Below are positions 43,039 through 51,300 of a stretch of 64,000 nucleotides of DNA, in pieces. The notes beneath the pieces were generated by a model, which had not been told where the DNA came from, searched no databases, and saw only the letters and a list, made by a program, of their open reading frames with translations. The DNA is from Opitutia bacterium (GTDB taxonomy: Bacteria > Verrucomicrobiota > Verrucomicrobiia > Opitutales > Opitutaceae). The translations under genes were made by a program, and so were the position numbers. How positions within the stretch are numbered: position 1 is the first letter of the stretch; each line of letters begins with the position of its first letter. The stretch lies in NCBI GenBank assembly GCA_016217595.1, contig JACRHS010000014.1, forward strand, positions 1 to 64,000, written 5' to 3'.

Positions 43039-45372
43039 CTATTTCGAGCCCGCCCGGGGTGACATCGACGGCGGCGCATCGTCCGGGCCGCTGCCCCATT
43101 TCTCGTTGGGCGTCGGCCCCATTTCCAGCACGAGCACGCCGCCGGCCACAAGGTCGGCATGGTAGAACCATGGTTTCGTCAGCGGCTTTCCGTTCAGCGT
43201 CGCGAACTGGATGTAGCGGTTCGTGTCAGACACGTGGCGCGCCTCGATGACGAAGCTCTTCCCCGGATAGTATTTCGGGTCGAGCTGAATGGTGGCTTTC
43301 TCGAACAGCGGGCTGCCGATCTCGTAGACCGGCCGCACGGCGGCGCCGCCATCCATTTCAAAAATTCCCAGCGCGCTCATCACGAACCAGGCCCCGCCCT
43401 GGCCCTCGTCCTCGTCGCCCGGCCAGCCGTTGTAGGGATCGGCGCCGTAGTACTTGTTCATGATCTCGCGCACCCATTTCTGCGTGAGCCAGGGTTTGCC
43501 GGAGTAGTTGAACAGGTAGGCGGCCTGCATGTTGGGCTGATTGCCGTGGTTGATCAGGACGGCCTCGGGTTTGTCGCCGACGGCGTTGAAGTTCGTCCTG
43601 GCGGAGGCCGCGAATCCGGCTTCGAGCCGGCGGTTGAATTCGTCGGCGCCCATCAGATTCAGAATCCCCTGCACGTCGTGCGGATTGAAGAAGCTGTATT
43701 GCCAGGCATTGCCCTCGGTGTAGCCGGGGCTGCCCACGGGATCGAAGTTGGGGAGCCACGTTCCGTCGCGCAACCGGGGCCGAATGAATTTCGTCTGCGG
43801 ATCGAAGGCGTTGCGGTAATTGGCAGCGCGGGCGAGGAACGTCGCGTAATCCTGCTCGTGGCCGAGGCTCCGAGCCATCTGCGCGACACACCAATCGTCA
43901 TAGGCGTACTCGACCGTCAGCGAAACCGGCCCCGCTTCTTTCGGCATGTAACCGAGCCGCAGGTATTCCTGCAGCTGCCGGTTGCCGGCGCGCCCGCCGC
44001 CCGGGTGCGCGATGCCCGGAACCGTTTGCTGGTGCACCATCGCCGCGTAGGCGGTTTGCACATCGAAGTCGCGAATGCCCTTTTGATACGCGCTGACCAT
44101 GAGCGCGATTTCGTGCGAGGCCTCCATGATGCCGGAGTACTCGAAGCCGGCGGGGCCGCGCGACAGCCAGCCGCCCTGGCGATACATCTCGATTTGCGAC
44201 CGCGTCCATTGCGCGGCGAACTCGGGGTTCACGAGCGTCCACAGCTGATTCAGATTCCAAAACGTGTTCCAGAAGGCGTCGCAGCCGAAGACCGGCGAAG
44301 CGGGATCGGGGAGCTGACGCACGTTCTCGAAGGGATCGACATACTGACCGTTGACGTCGCTCAAGATCGAGCGGGCGCAATACGAGCGGTAGAGGTTGGT
44401 GTAGAACTTCGTCTTGTTCTCCTCGGTGCCGCCTTCGACTTTGATTTTGCCCAACAGATTATTCCAGACGCTGCGGGCGTTCTGCACGACCGCGTCGAAA
44501 TCCCAGCGAAACGGTCCCAGTTCCGTTTCGAGGTTCAGCCGGGCCTGCGCGATGCTCACGTAGGAGATGCCGGTTTGCAGCAGCACGACTTCGCCCTCCT
44601 TCGTGTCGAAATCGACGTAGGCGCCGGTGTCGCCGCTGCCCGTGATTTCCGCGATGTCTTTCTTGATGGCCCGATCCTGCCAGCCGCCGAACGCCTTGAA
44701 CGGTTTGTTGAAACGCGCGACGAAGTGCACGGTATAATCGTTGAAGCCGCCGGGCTTCATCCAATTTCCCGACTGCTGTTTGGAGTAGCCTTCGATCTCG
44801 GTGTCGCTCACGCGCGTGACCCGCGCTTCGGAGAGGATGTTGGGATATTCGGCCGGCACCAGCAGGTTGAACAAAACGTGTCCTTCGTGCGACTCGGGGA
44901 ACGTGAGCCGGAAGAAGCCGGCGCGCGTCGTGGCGGTGATTTCCGCCTTGATGCGATAGTTGATGAGGTCGGCGGCGTAGTAGCCGGGCGCGGCTTTTTC
45001 GGTGCGCCGGTCGATGCGCGAGCGATGTCCGGCCGTGTCGCCGGTCGTGCTCGGCGCGTCCGGCGGATAGATGCGCGGATTGAGAAAACCCACCGTGGGC
45101 ATCACGGACAAACCGGCCATCGTCCACGCGTGGATATGGCTGAAGCCCGAGATGCTCTCGAGGGTGTACTCGTAGCCGGATTTCCAATCGGTGCCCTGAT
45201 TATCGGGGCTCAACTGCACCATGCCGAAGGGCAGCGTCGCGCCGGGATTCAGCATCCAGCGCGACTCCGACGTGCCGATCAGCGGGTCGGCATAGTCGAC
45301 CGGTTCCTTGGCTAGCGCCAGACTTGAGAGCGCGGACAGCAGCAGCGCGGCGGGGAGAAAGCGTCTCTTCAT
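43039..45372 (-). CDS. GH92 family alpha-mannosidase-like glycosidase
   Basis: A 777-residue exported glycoside hydrolase of family GH92, calcium-dependent exo-alpha-mannosidases active on mannans and N-glycans. It has a signal peptide ('MKRRFLPAALLLSALSSLALA'), the N-terminal beta-sandwich with 'VDYADPLIGTSESRW', 'GATLPFGMVQLSPDN' and 'ISGFSHIHAW', and the (alpha/alpha)6 barrel with 'VFGCDAFWNTFWNLNQLW'. The C-terminal catalytic segment is 'GWPGDEDEGQGGAWFVMSALG', whose acidic pair corresponds to the GH92 general-base region (read in two parts). ATG 45372 gives a clean signal peptide. It is flanked by composite repeats (42499-42979 and 46226-46521). Confidence 0.93.
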   Translation of the reverse strand: MKRRFLPAALLLSALSSLALAKEPVDYADPLIGTSESRWMLNPGATLPFGMVQLSPDNQGTDWKSGYEYTLESISGFSHIHAWTMAGLSVMPTVGFLNPRIYPPDAPSTTGDTAGHRSRIDRRTEKAAPGYYAADLINYRIKAEITATTRAGFFRLTFPESHEGHVLFNLLVPAEYPNILSEARVTRVSDTEIEGYSKQQSGNWMKPGGFNDYTVHFVARFNKPFKAFGGWQDRAIKKDIAEITGSGDTGAYVDFDTKEGEVVLLQTGISYVSIAQARLNLETELGPFRWDFDAVVQNARSVWNNLLGKIKVEGGTEENKTKFYTNLYRSYCARSILSDVNGQYVDPFENVRQLPDPASPVFGCDAFWNTFWNLNQLWTLVNPEFAAQWTRSQIEMYRQGGWLSRGPAGFEYSGIMEASHEIALMVSAYQKGIRDFDVQTAYAAMVHQQTVPGIAHPGGGRAGNRQLQEYLRLGYMPKEAGPVSLTVEYAYDDWCVAQMARSLGHEQDYATFLARAANYRNAFDPQTKFIRPRLRDGTWLPNFDPVGSPGYTEGNAWQYSFFNPHDVQGILNLMGADEFNRRLEAGFAASARTNFNAVGDKPEAVLINHGNQPNMQAAYLFNYSGKPWLTQKWVREIMNKYYGADPYNGWPGDEDEGQGGAWFVMSALGIFEMDGGAAVRPVYEIGSPLFEKATIQLDPKYYPGKSFVIEARHVSDTNRYIQFATLNGKPLTKPWFYHADLVAGGVLVLEMGPTPNEKWGSGPDDAPPSMSPRAGSK

Positions 45373-45445
45373 GGGAGGGTAGAGCACAGGGAGTCAGGCA
45401 ACGGGCGCGATCAAGTCGAAAACCGCGCGGTCCTCGCCATCGACA

Positions 45446-45706
45446 TCAATCCGGCGGCGGCAAACGCGTGAGCAAATTATCGTAGAAAGCTTTCCACCTG
45501 CCGCTCGCGCGTTCGTAACGAGGTCGCGACAGATTGACGATGAGGGCGGACGCGCAGCCCACTCCAAGCGCGATCCAAAACGAACGCTTGTGCACAAGGT
45601 GACACACGACGAGCAGCGCGCACACACAGCAGGCCGCCACAACCGAGAGGAAATAAATGGACCACCCAACGCGTCTATTCGGTGGCTCTGGATTTTGGGC
45701 GATCAT
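45446..45706 (-). CDS. Small membrane protein (copy C payload, second gene)
   Basis: An 86-residue protein with two closely spaced hydrophobic helices ('IYFLSVVAACCVCALLVVCHL' in two turns and 'FWIALGVGCASALIVNL') and a basic tail ending 'LLTRLPPPD'. ATG 45706 is preferred because an AG-rich segment precedes it and a long hairpin separates it from the upstream gene; an ATG at 45769 would add 21 residues through that hairpin. It is co-oriented with the gene at 45729 and behind repeat copy C. No family is recognised. Confidence 0.55.
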   Translation of the reverse strand: MIAQNPEPPNRRVGWSIYFLSVVAACCVCALLVVCHLVHKRSFWIALGVGCASALIVNLSRPRYERASGRWKAFYDNLLTRLPPPD

Positions 45707-45728
45707 CTTTCTCTGCGAGCGACTGAAG

Positions 45729-46211
45729 TCAGACACGACCGGGCTCTGCCCGGTCGTTGTCTGTGACAACTGGATCGGCCTTCTTCTTTCTCATCAGAAG
45801 GAGGACCACGCCAAGTGCGAAAAAATTCAGGCCCAGGCCCCAAGGAATTGCCTGAAAGAAATTGAACTGCCAATCGCTGCCCAACCGAAATAAGCCGCTC
45901 ATTTTGTCTCCGATAAAAGCACCGGAAACGTGAAATCCAGAAGTAAACCGATACCCAATGATGGGAGAGGATATCCAAGGAACTTGAAGCCAGTAGAAAA
46001 TGATCAGATGCGCCTTGTCTTCTTCTTTCTCTGCGAAGCGTAAGCCGGCGAAAATGCCATAAGCGTAGAGCCCGATGAAACAGGCATAAATGGCATACAA
46101 CATGGGATTCGCTTCTTTTGTGGTGAAAAAGGCCTGCAACGTAAGGACGGCGCCAGTGAAGCTGCCGCCAATCGTCAGGATGATGAATAGTCGTCTAAGC
46201 CAGGGTTTCAT
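45729..46211 (-). CDS. Hypothetical four-helix membrane protein (copy C payload, first gene)
   Basis: A 160-residue integral membrane protein with four predicted helices ('LFIILTIGGSFTGAVLTL', 'MLYAIYACFIGLYAYGIFAG', 'LIIFYWLQVPWISSPIIGY' and 'IPWGLGLNFFALGVVLLLM') and short charged loops ('AEKEEDKAH'). It begins 14 bases from repeat copy C on the minus strand. Its final 15 codons coincide with a long hairpin (45730-45763). It is AT-rich compared with its neighbours. No family is recognised. Confidence 0.6.
   Translation of the reverse strand: MKPWLRRLFIILTIGGSFTGAVLTLQAFFTTKEANPMLYAIYACFIGLYAYGIFAGLRFAEKEEDKAHLIIFYWLQVPWISSPIIGYRFTSGFHVSGAFIGDKMSGLFRLGSDWQFNFFQAIPWGLGLNFFALGVVLLLMRKKKADPVVTDNDRAEPGRV
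45730..45763 (-). promoter_or_regulatory. Long RNA hairpin between two small membrane genes
   Basis: ACGACCGGGC (45735-45744) and GCCCGGTCGT (45748-45757) pair perfectly over a 3-base loop; CAGAC and GTCTG extend the stem to about 15 bp with one bulged base. No T-run follows on the minus strand. It may be a processing or translational-control structure, or protect the upstream gene's mRNA. Confidence 0.6.
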
Positions 46212-46225
46212 TTTCTTCCGTCGAT

Positions 46226-46303
46226 CAGTGTTATTCGCACCAACCGTGTTTTAACGCGTATTGCGGATATTATGGCAAGATAATGGCCTACAGTTTTTGA
46301 GGG
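46226..46303. repeat. 186-bp repeat R, truncated copy C
   Basis: It contains the first 78 bases of the repeat with one base missing. The hairpin reads CGTGTTTTAACGCG. It stands 14 bases upstream of the four-helix membrane gene on the minus strand. About 170 bases present in copy B are deleted to its right. Confidence 0.85.
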
Positions 46304-46347
46304 AATGCTGATCCAAATGGTGCGATCAGTTTGCCGAGATGCTCGAC

Positions 46348-46402
46348 GGTGGGGCGGGGGTTATCCCCGCCGGTTTTTGGCGGGCGTGAAGCCCGCCCCA
46401 CC
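46348..46402. repeat. 55-bp palindromic (REP-like) element, copy 2
   Basis: Same length and structure as 42808-42862, with the 11-bp outer arms fully conserved and only a couple of differences in the inner loop region. Confidence 0.9.
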
Positions 46403-46429
46403 ATCAGTCCACCCCATCCTCAGCCTGTC

Positions 46430-46521
46430 ACTGCTTTTGTCTACATAAGGGATGCTCGCTTTGCGGCACTCCGCCCTGCGCCGCCATCCGCTGCGCGCAG
46501 CATCACGCGGGTGGCGTGCGG
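46430..46521. repeat. D segment of composite repeat, copy C
   Basis: It starts CACTGCTT, contains CTACATAAGGG, and ends in GCATCACGCGGGTGGCG. It is diverged from 42890-42979 but collinear with it. It runs directly into the fecI leader. Confidence 0.7.
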
Positions 46522-46552
46522 CGTCCGAAAGCCGCATTGACAGGCGCGGGGC
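46504..46552 (+). promoter_or_regulatory. Conserved leader element of fecI-like gene 1
   Basis: A 5-bp hairpin CACGC-N5-GCGTG (46504-46518) is followed by a 30-base block (46523-46552, GTCCGAAAGCCGCATTGACA...) that is identical to 53291-53320 in front of the second fecI-like gene, where the same hairpin also occurs. A TTGACA at 46537-46542 lies in the block. It probably marks a shared promoter or operator. Confidence 0.6.
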
Positions 46553-46589
46553 GCGACGAAAGGGTGCGCACGTCACAATACCCGGCACC
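46553..46589. repeat. 37-bp dispersed element in fecI leader
   Basis: It matches 41351-41387 at 34 of 37 positions. It occupies the sequence immediately before the sigma-factor ATG (7 bases away), where no standard Shine-Dalgarno sequence is seen. Confidence 0.75.
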
Positions 46590-46596
46590 CTGAAAC

Positions 46597-47160
46597 ATGC
46601 CCCCGGAGAAGTCAGATCAACTGCGTTGGTTCACCGAGGAGGTCCACCCCCACGAGTCCTCGCTGCGCTCTTATCTCAAGGGCTCGTTTCCGACGGTGCG
46701 CGATGTGGACGATGTGGTGCAGGAATCGTTTCTGCGCATCTGGCGGGCCAGGGCCGGGCATCCCATCCAGTCGGCGCGGGCGTTTCTCTTCGGCATCGCG
46801 CGCCGGCTCGCCATCGACACGCTCCGCCGCGACCGCAGCGCCCTGCACGAAGTTGTAACGGATTTTCACTCCACCCGCGTCTTAGAGGAAGGACCGGGCG
46901 TCGTGGAAACCGTCAGCCGGCGGCAGGAAATCGCCCTGCTGACCGAGGCCATCGACACCCTGCCCGCCCGCTGCCGTGAAATCGTCATCTTGCGCAAACT
47001 GGAAGGCCTCTCCCACCGCGACATCGCGGTGCGGCTGGGCATTTCCGAGGAAACCGTGCAGGTGCAGCTCGGGCGCGGCATGCACAAATGCATCCGTTAT
47101 CTGCGCCGGCGCGGCGTGTTGCCGGCGGCGGAAACCGACGCCGTGAAAGGCCGCTCATGA
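46597..47160 (+). CDS. ECF sigma factor, FecI type (module 1)
   Basis: A 187-residue extracytoplasmic-function sigma factor. Region 2 is at 'DVDDVVQESFLRIWRAR' (-10 recognition), and region 4 carries the helix-turn-helix 'LSHRDIAVRLGISEETVQVQL' (read in two parts) for -35 binding. It belongs to the FecI-like group that activates TonB-receptor genes after a surface signal. Its stop overlaps the FecR start (ATGA), so the two are translationally coupled, and the receptor gene follows. The protein is clearly related to the second sigma factor at 53365 ('RWFTEEVHPHESSLRSYL' versus 'RWFTQEVHPHESSLRSYL'). Confidence 0.94.
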   Translation: MPPEKSDQLRWFTEEVHPHESSLRSYLKGSFPTVRDVDDVVQESFLRIWRARAGHPIQSARAFLFGIARRLAIDTLRRDRSALHEVVTDFHSTRVLEEGPGVVETVSRRQEIALLTEAIDTLPARCREIVILRKLEGLSHRDIAVRLGISEETVQVQLGRGMHKCIRYLRRRGVLPAAETDAVKGRS

Positions 47161-48173
47161 ACGCCACCAAACGCTCATGCGATGCCATCGATGCGCAGGC
47201 CAACGCCTGGCTGGCGCGACGCGATGCCGGATTGACCGAGGCCCAACGCGCCGAGTTTGCGCGCTGGCGCGACGCCGACCCGGCGCACGCCCGCGCACTG
47301 GCCGAGGCCGAGACCGTGTGGGGGCTCGTCGAGGGACCGGCCACCGACACGCGGGAGACGATGCGCACCGCTTTGCGGCAACGCGCCCGCCGCCGCCAGC
47401 AACGCCGTGCGGCCGGCGCGTGCGCGGCGGTTGCCGCCGTCTGCCTCGCCGGCGTGCTCTGGTGGTGGACACCGGTGCTGCCAGCTCGCGCCCCGCATTC
47501 GGCGCCGACGGCCAAATTGATCGTGCCCGGCCGCCAGGTGCTGCCCGACGGCTCGGTGGTCGAACTCAACGCCGGCAGCCGGATCGAAACCGATTTTAGC
47601 GGAGCGCTGCGGCGCGTGCGCCTGCTCCAGGGCGAAGCGCATTTCGAGGTGGCGAAGGATGCGGCGCGGCCATTCGTCGTCGCCGCACACGGCGTGGAAG
47701 TGCGCGCCGTGGGCACCGCGTTTGCCGTGCGGCTCGTGACAAAAAGCGTGGAAGTGCTCGTCACCGAAGGGCGCGTGGCCGTCGAGCGGACGACGGCGTC
47801 CGCCACCACCCCGACTGTGCCGCCCGCGCCCGCGCTGGTCGATGCCGGCAACCGCCTGCGGCTCACGGACGACGCCCCGGCGGCGTCGCCGGTGGCCCAG
47901 ACGATCGCGCCGGCCGAACGCGACCGCGAGCTGGCGTGGCGCTGGCCCCGGCTGGAATTTACGGATACGAGCATCGGCGAGGCCGTGGCGCTGTTCAACG
48001 GGCGGAACCGCCTGCAACTGAAAGTCGGCGACGACGCAGTGCGGACCTTGCGCGTGACCGGAGTGTTTCGCGCCGACAACGTCGAGGGCTTTGTGCAATT
48101 GCTCGAATCCGGTTTCGGGCTGAAGGCCGAGCGCACGGGCGAGACGGAAATCCTGCTGCGGTCGGCGCCATGA
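47157..48173 (+). CDS. FecR-type anti-sigma/signal transducer (module 1)
   Basis: A 338-residue inner-membrane regulator that receives the signal from the outer-membrane receptor and controls the upstream sigma factor. Residues 1-75 form the cytoplasmic DUF4880-type domain ('ANAWLARRDAGLTEAQRAEF'). One membrane helix follows near 82-103 ('AAVAAVCLAGVLWWW'), then the periplasmic FecR domain ('LPDGSVVELNAGSRIE', 'LLQGEAHFEVAKD', 'VGTAFAVRL'). The C-terminal ~80 residues form an STN-like domain ('LEFTDTSIGEAVALFN'). The start ATG 47157 overlaps the sigma stop. Confidence 0.92.
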   Translation: MNATKRSCDAIDAQANAWLARRDAGLTEAQRAEFARWRDADPAHARALAEAETVWGLVEGPATDTRETMRTALRQRARRRQQRRAAGACAAVAAVCLAGVLWWWTPVLPARAPHSAPTAKLIVPGRQVLPDGSVVELNAGSRIETDFSGALRRVRLLQGEAHFEVAKDAARPFVVAAHGVEVRAVGTAFAVRLVTKSVEVLVTEGRVAVERTTASATTPTVPPAPALVDAGNRLRLTDDAPAASPVAQTIAPAERDRELAWRWPRLEFTDTSIGEAVALFNGRNRLQLKVGDDAVRTLRVTGVFRADNVEGFVQLLESGFGLKAERTGETEILLRSAP

Positions 48174-48203
48174 GGCCGGCCGGCGCGCGGCGCGAAAAAT
48201 TGT

Positions 48204-48239
48204 TGTAACGACTTTTTGCGGGAATCGCGTCGTTAAGGG
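48204..48239 (+). promoter_or_regulatory. Candidate ECF-type promoter of receptor 1
   Basis: TGTAAC (48204-48209) resembles ECF -35 elements and is followed 18 bases later by CGTC; CGTTAAGGG lies at 48231-48239. The region is also an inverted repeat, TAACGAC (48206-48212) with GTCGTTA (48229-48235). It is 73 bases before the receptor ATG. Similar CGTWWAGGR strings precede receptors 2 and 3. Confidence 0.35.
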
Positions 48240-48311
48240 CATAACCGCACCTTGCGTCGTCCCAGCCTCCAGCTCAGACGGGGCGCGGCTAGCGGAGCAC
48301 CCACCCGAACC

Positions 48312-51300
48312 ATGCACACAGACCTCCCCCCTCGCATTACCCTGTTCTCCCGCTGCCGGGCGCTTTTGGCGACCGGCCTTTTCCTGCTGGCCGCCCTCGG
48401 CCTGCCCGCGGCGGACACCGCGCCCAAGACCTTCGACCTGCCCGCGGATCTCGCCGCACGCTCGTTGAAAAATTTCTCCAATCAGTCCGGCATCGAAGTG
48501 TTGATTCGCGCCGATCTCGGCGGAGAGGTGAAAACCCAGGCGGTGCGCGGCACCATGAGCCCGCGCGAGGCGCTGGAGCGGATGCTGCAGGGCACCACGC
48601 TCGAAGTCGTCGCCGATCCGCGCAGCGGTGCGCTGGCGGTGCGGGCCAAACCCGCCCCGGTGCCGGAAAAAAACGTCCCAAGCGCCGCGCCTGACCAGGC
48701 CGCCGGCGCGACAGGCAGCGGCACCGGTGCGCTCATTGGTCGCGTCCAAGACGCCGCCACCGGACGGTATATGGAGAACGTGCGCATCAGCGCCGTGAAC
48801 TTAAACCGCCAGACCTTCACCAGCGCCACCGGCGAATACGAGCTGGCGAATCTGCCGGCCGGCCCGGTGGAAGTGCGGGCATTCTTCACCGGCCGCCAAA
48901 TCCCGGCCGCCACCGTCACGGTGGAGAGCGGGCGCGCGGTAATCCAGGATTTCACCCTGCTAGGGGTCTACGACAAAGCCATGGCCAATAAGGAGGGCGC
49001 CGTGCTTCTCGACGAATTTGTCGTTACCGAAAAGCAAAACAACACGGCCGCCGAAATCGCGATCAACGAGCAGCGTTTTTCGGACAACATCAAGACCGTC
49101 GTCTCGACGGAGGCCTTTGGCGAAATCGCTCAAAACAATCTCGGCGAATTTCTCAAATACATGCCCGGCGTCGAGCCGGTCTATTCCAGCATGAACGTCA
49201 CCGGCGTACAGCTGCGCGGCTTCCCGGCGGGCATGACCAACATCTCGATCGATGGCGCGGCGGTAACAGTACCGGGCGGCAGCGGCTCGACCGAGCGCAC
49301 CGTCAATTTCCAGGCGGTTTCACTGAGCAATGCCTCGCGCATCGAAGTCTCGAAGCTGCCCTTGGCCAATCAAAGCGCCTCAAGTCTGGGCGGCTCCATC
49401 AACCTTGTCTCGCGTTCGGCCTTCGAACGCAGCCGCGCCGAATTGAGCTACCGGGCTTACCTGAACATGAACTCGCATTTCGCGAACTTCCGCAAAACTC
49501 CCGGCGGCAGGCTCAAGGACGATGGCAATAGCTACAAATTCGCCCCCGATTTCGACATCAATTATGTCAATCCTCTCTCGAAGACCGTGGGCATCGCCAT
49601 CAATGCCTCGCGCAACGACCAGTGGACGCTGGGCCGCCGCCCGAGCATGAGCTGGGTCTACGACACCAAGGCCGGCAGCACGCCTGCCAACCCCTACATG
49701 GGAACTTTCAACGACGTGAATCTCTACTCCTTCGAGGACCGTAGCGTACTCGGATTCAAAATAGATTGGAAAGTGTCTCCTCGCGACGTCGTTTCCCTCT
49801 CGGCCTCGTCGGCCTATTACTTCTCGAATTACGGGCTGAACCAAATTTGGTACGCCGTGGGCAGTTTGAATCCCACGCCCGCCAATGGCATTCGCACCGC
49901 GGCAGACGGGCTGTTCTCGGAAAAGTTCGTCCAAGGCCGGCCGGGCGCAGGCACGGTATATCAATCGGTCACCCCCAACTACAACGGGACCGCCAACAGT
50001 ACGATGCGGCTTTCTTACAAACATCTCGGGGCCGATTGGGATTGGGACGCCACCTTCGGCGCCAACAAGAGCAAGCTCTGGATCCGCTCGAACCCTGACT
50101 CGTCCGAGCGATTTCAAAATCCGCGCGCCAACATCACCGGCACCACGGTTCGGTTCGACGAGATCGGGCCATACGGTCCTGGAAAAATCACCGTTACGAA
50201 CACCGCGGGGCAGACGATCGACCCCCTTAATCTCAGCAGCTACAATCAACTTGTGATCAACGCCGCCGACCGGTGGCGCGACACCCGCTCCAACGCGCGC
50301 ACGCTGGACCTAAACCTGAAGCGCAAATTCTCGAACTTCGCGGGCGATATCCAGGGCGGCTTCGCCTACCGCAGCGATTACCGGGATCGCACCTACCACC
50401 AGAGGCGGCTCGTTTATAATGGCCCGGGCAACAACATCAGCACGGCGGCCTTGCCGACGGGCTCGCTGGTTGATGCCGGTTTCTCCACTTACACGTTGTC
50501 CCGCGGACGCAAGGCGCCGCAATGGCTGAGCTCGATCAAGTTCGCCGATCTCTACCAGGCGCATCCGGAATATTTCTCGTACACCGCGGCCAATGCCGTC
50601 ACCGACTTCAAAGCCGATGTGGGTGGCGCGGATGAATTGCAGGAAGAAGTCTCGGCGCTGTATCTGCTGGGTCGCGCTTCGTTTCTACGCAGCAAATTGA
50701 GCTTTGTCGGCGGCGTGCGCCTCGAACGCACAGAGGATTTCGCCCGCGGAGTGTTGGTCGACAACTCACTCCAATACCAACAGGCCAACGGCAAAATGGT
50801 CGACGGCGACCCGACCAAGGCCGGCATTCAGCCGATCGCGATCAGCACTGACGCCATGGAGGTGGCCCGGCTCACCAATCTGATGATGGGGAGAAGCATC
50901 AACATCAAATACGACAACTGTTTTCCCAGTTTTCAGGTAAAGTATCTGGCCACCGAAAACCTCCAGTTCCGCCTGGGCTACGCGAAAACGCTCGGGCGGC
51001 CGGAATATAGCCGCATCATCCCGGCCACCACCATCAACGAGCTGACAAGCCCCGCCGACAGCCCCTATGGATTGAGCTGGGGCACGATCAGCGCGAACAA
51101 CCCCAAATTGAAGCCATGGATCGCGGACAATTTTGAATTCGCCGGCGATTACTACACCAAGCAGGGCGGCGTGTTCTCTATTAATTTATACCGGAAGAAT
51201 ATTAGAAATTTCTTCATGACGACCTACGCACTGGCGACCCAGGAATTTTTGGATCAGCACTCATTGCCGCCCGAAGCACTAAACTACGTCGTCTCGTACA

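Noticed and set aside
43159..45315. A 718-codon open frame antisense to the GH92 gene, and similar long antisense frames at 33908-36322, 31218-33017, 55645-57366 and 18477-19796
   Set aside because: They mirror well-supported genes, have low-complexity Arg/Gly/Ala/His-rich translations and show no domains. They are a by-product of high GC content.
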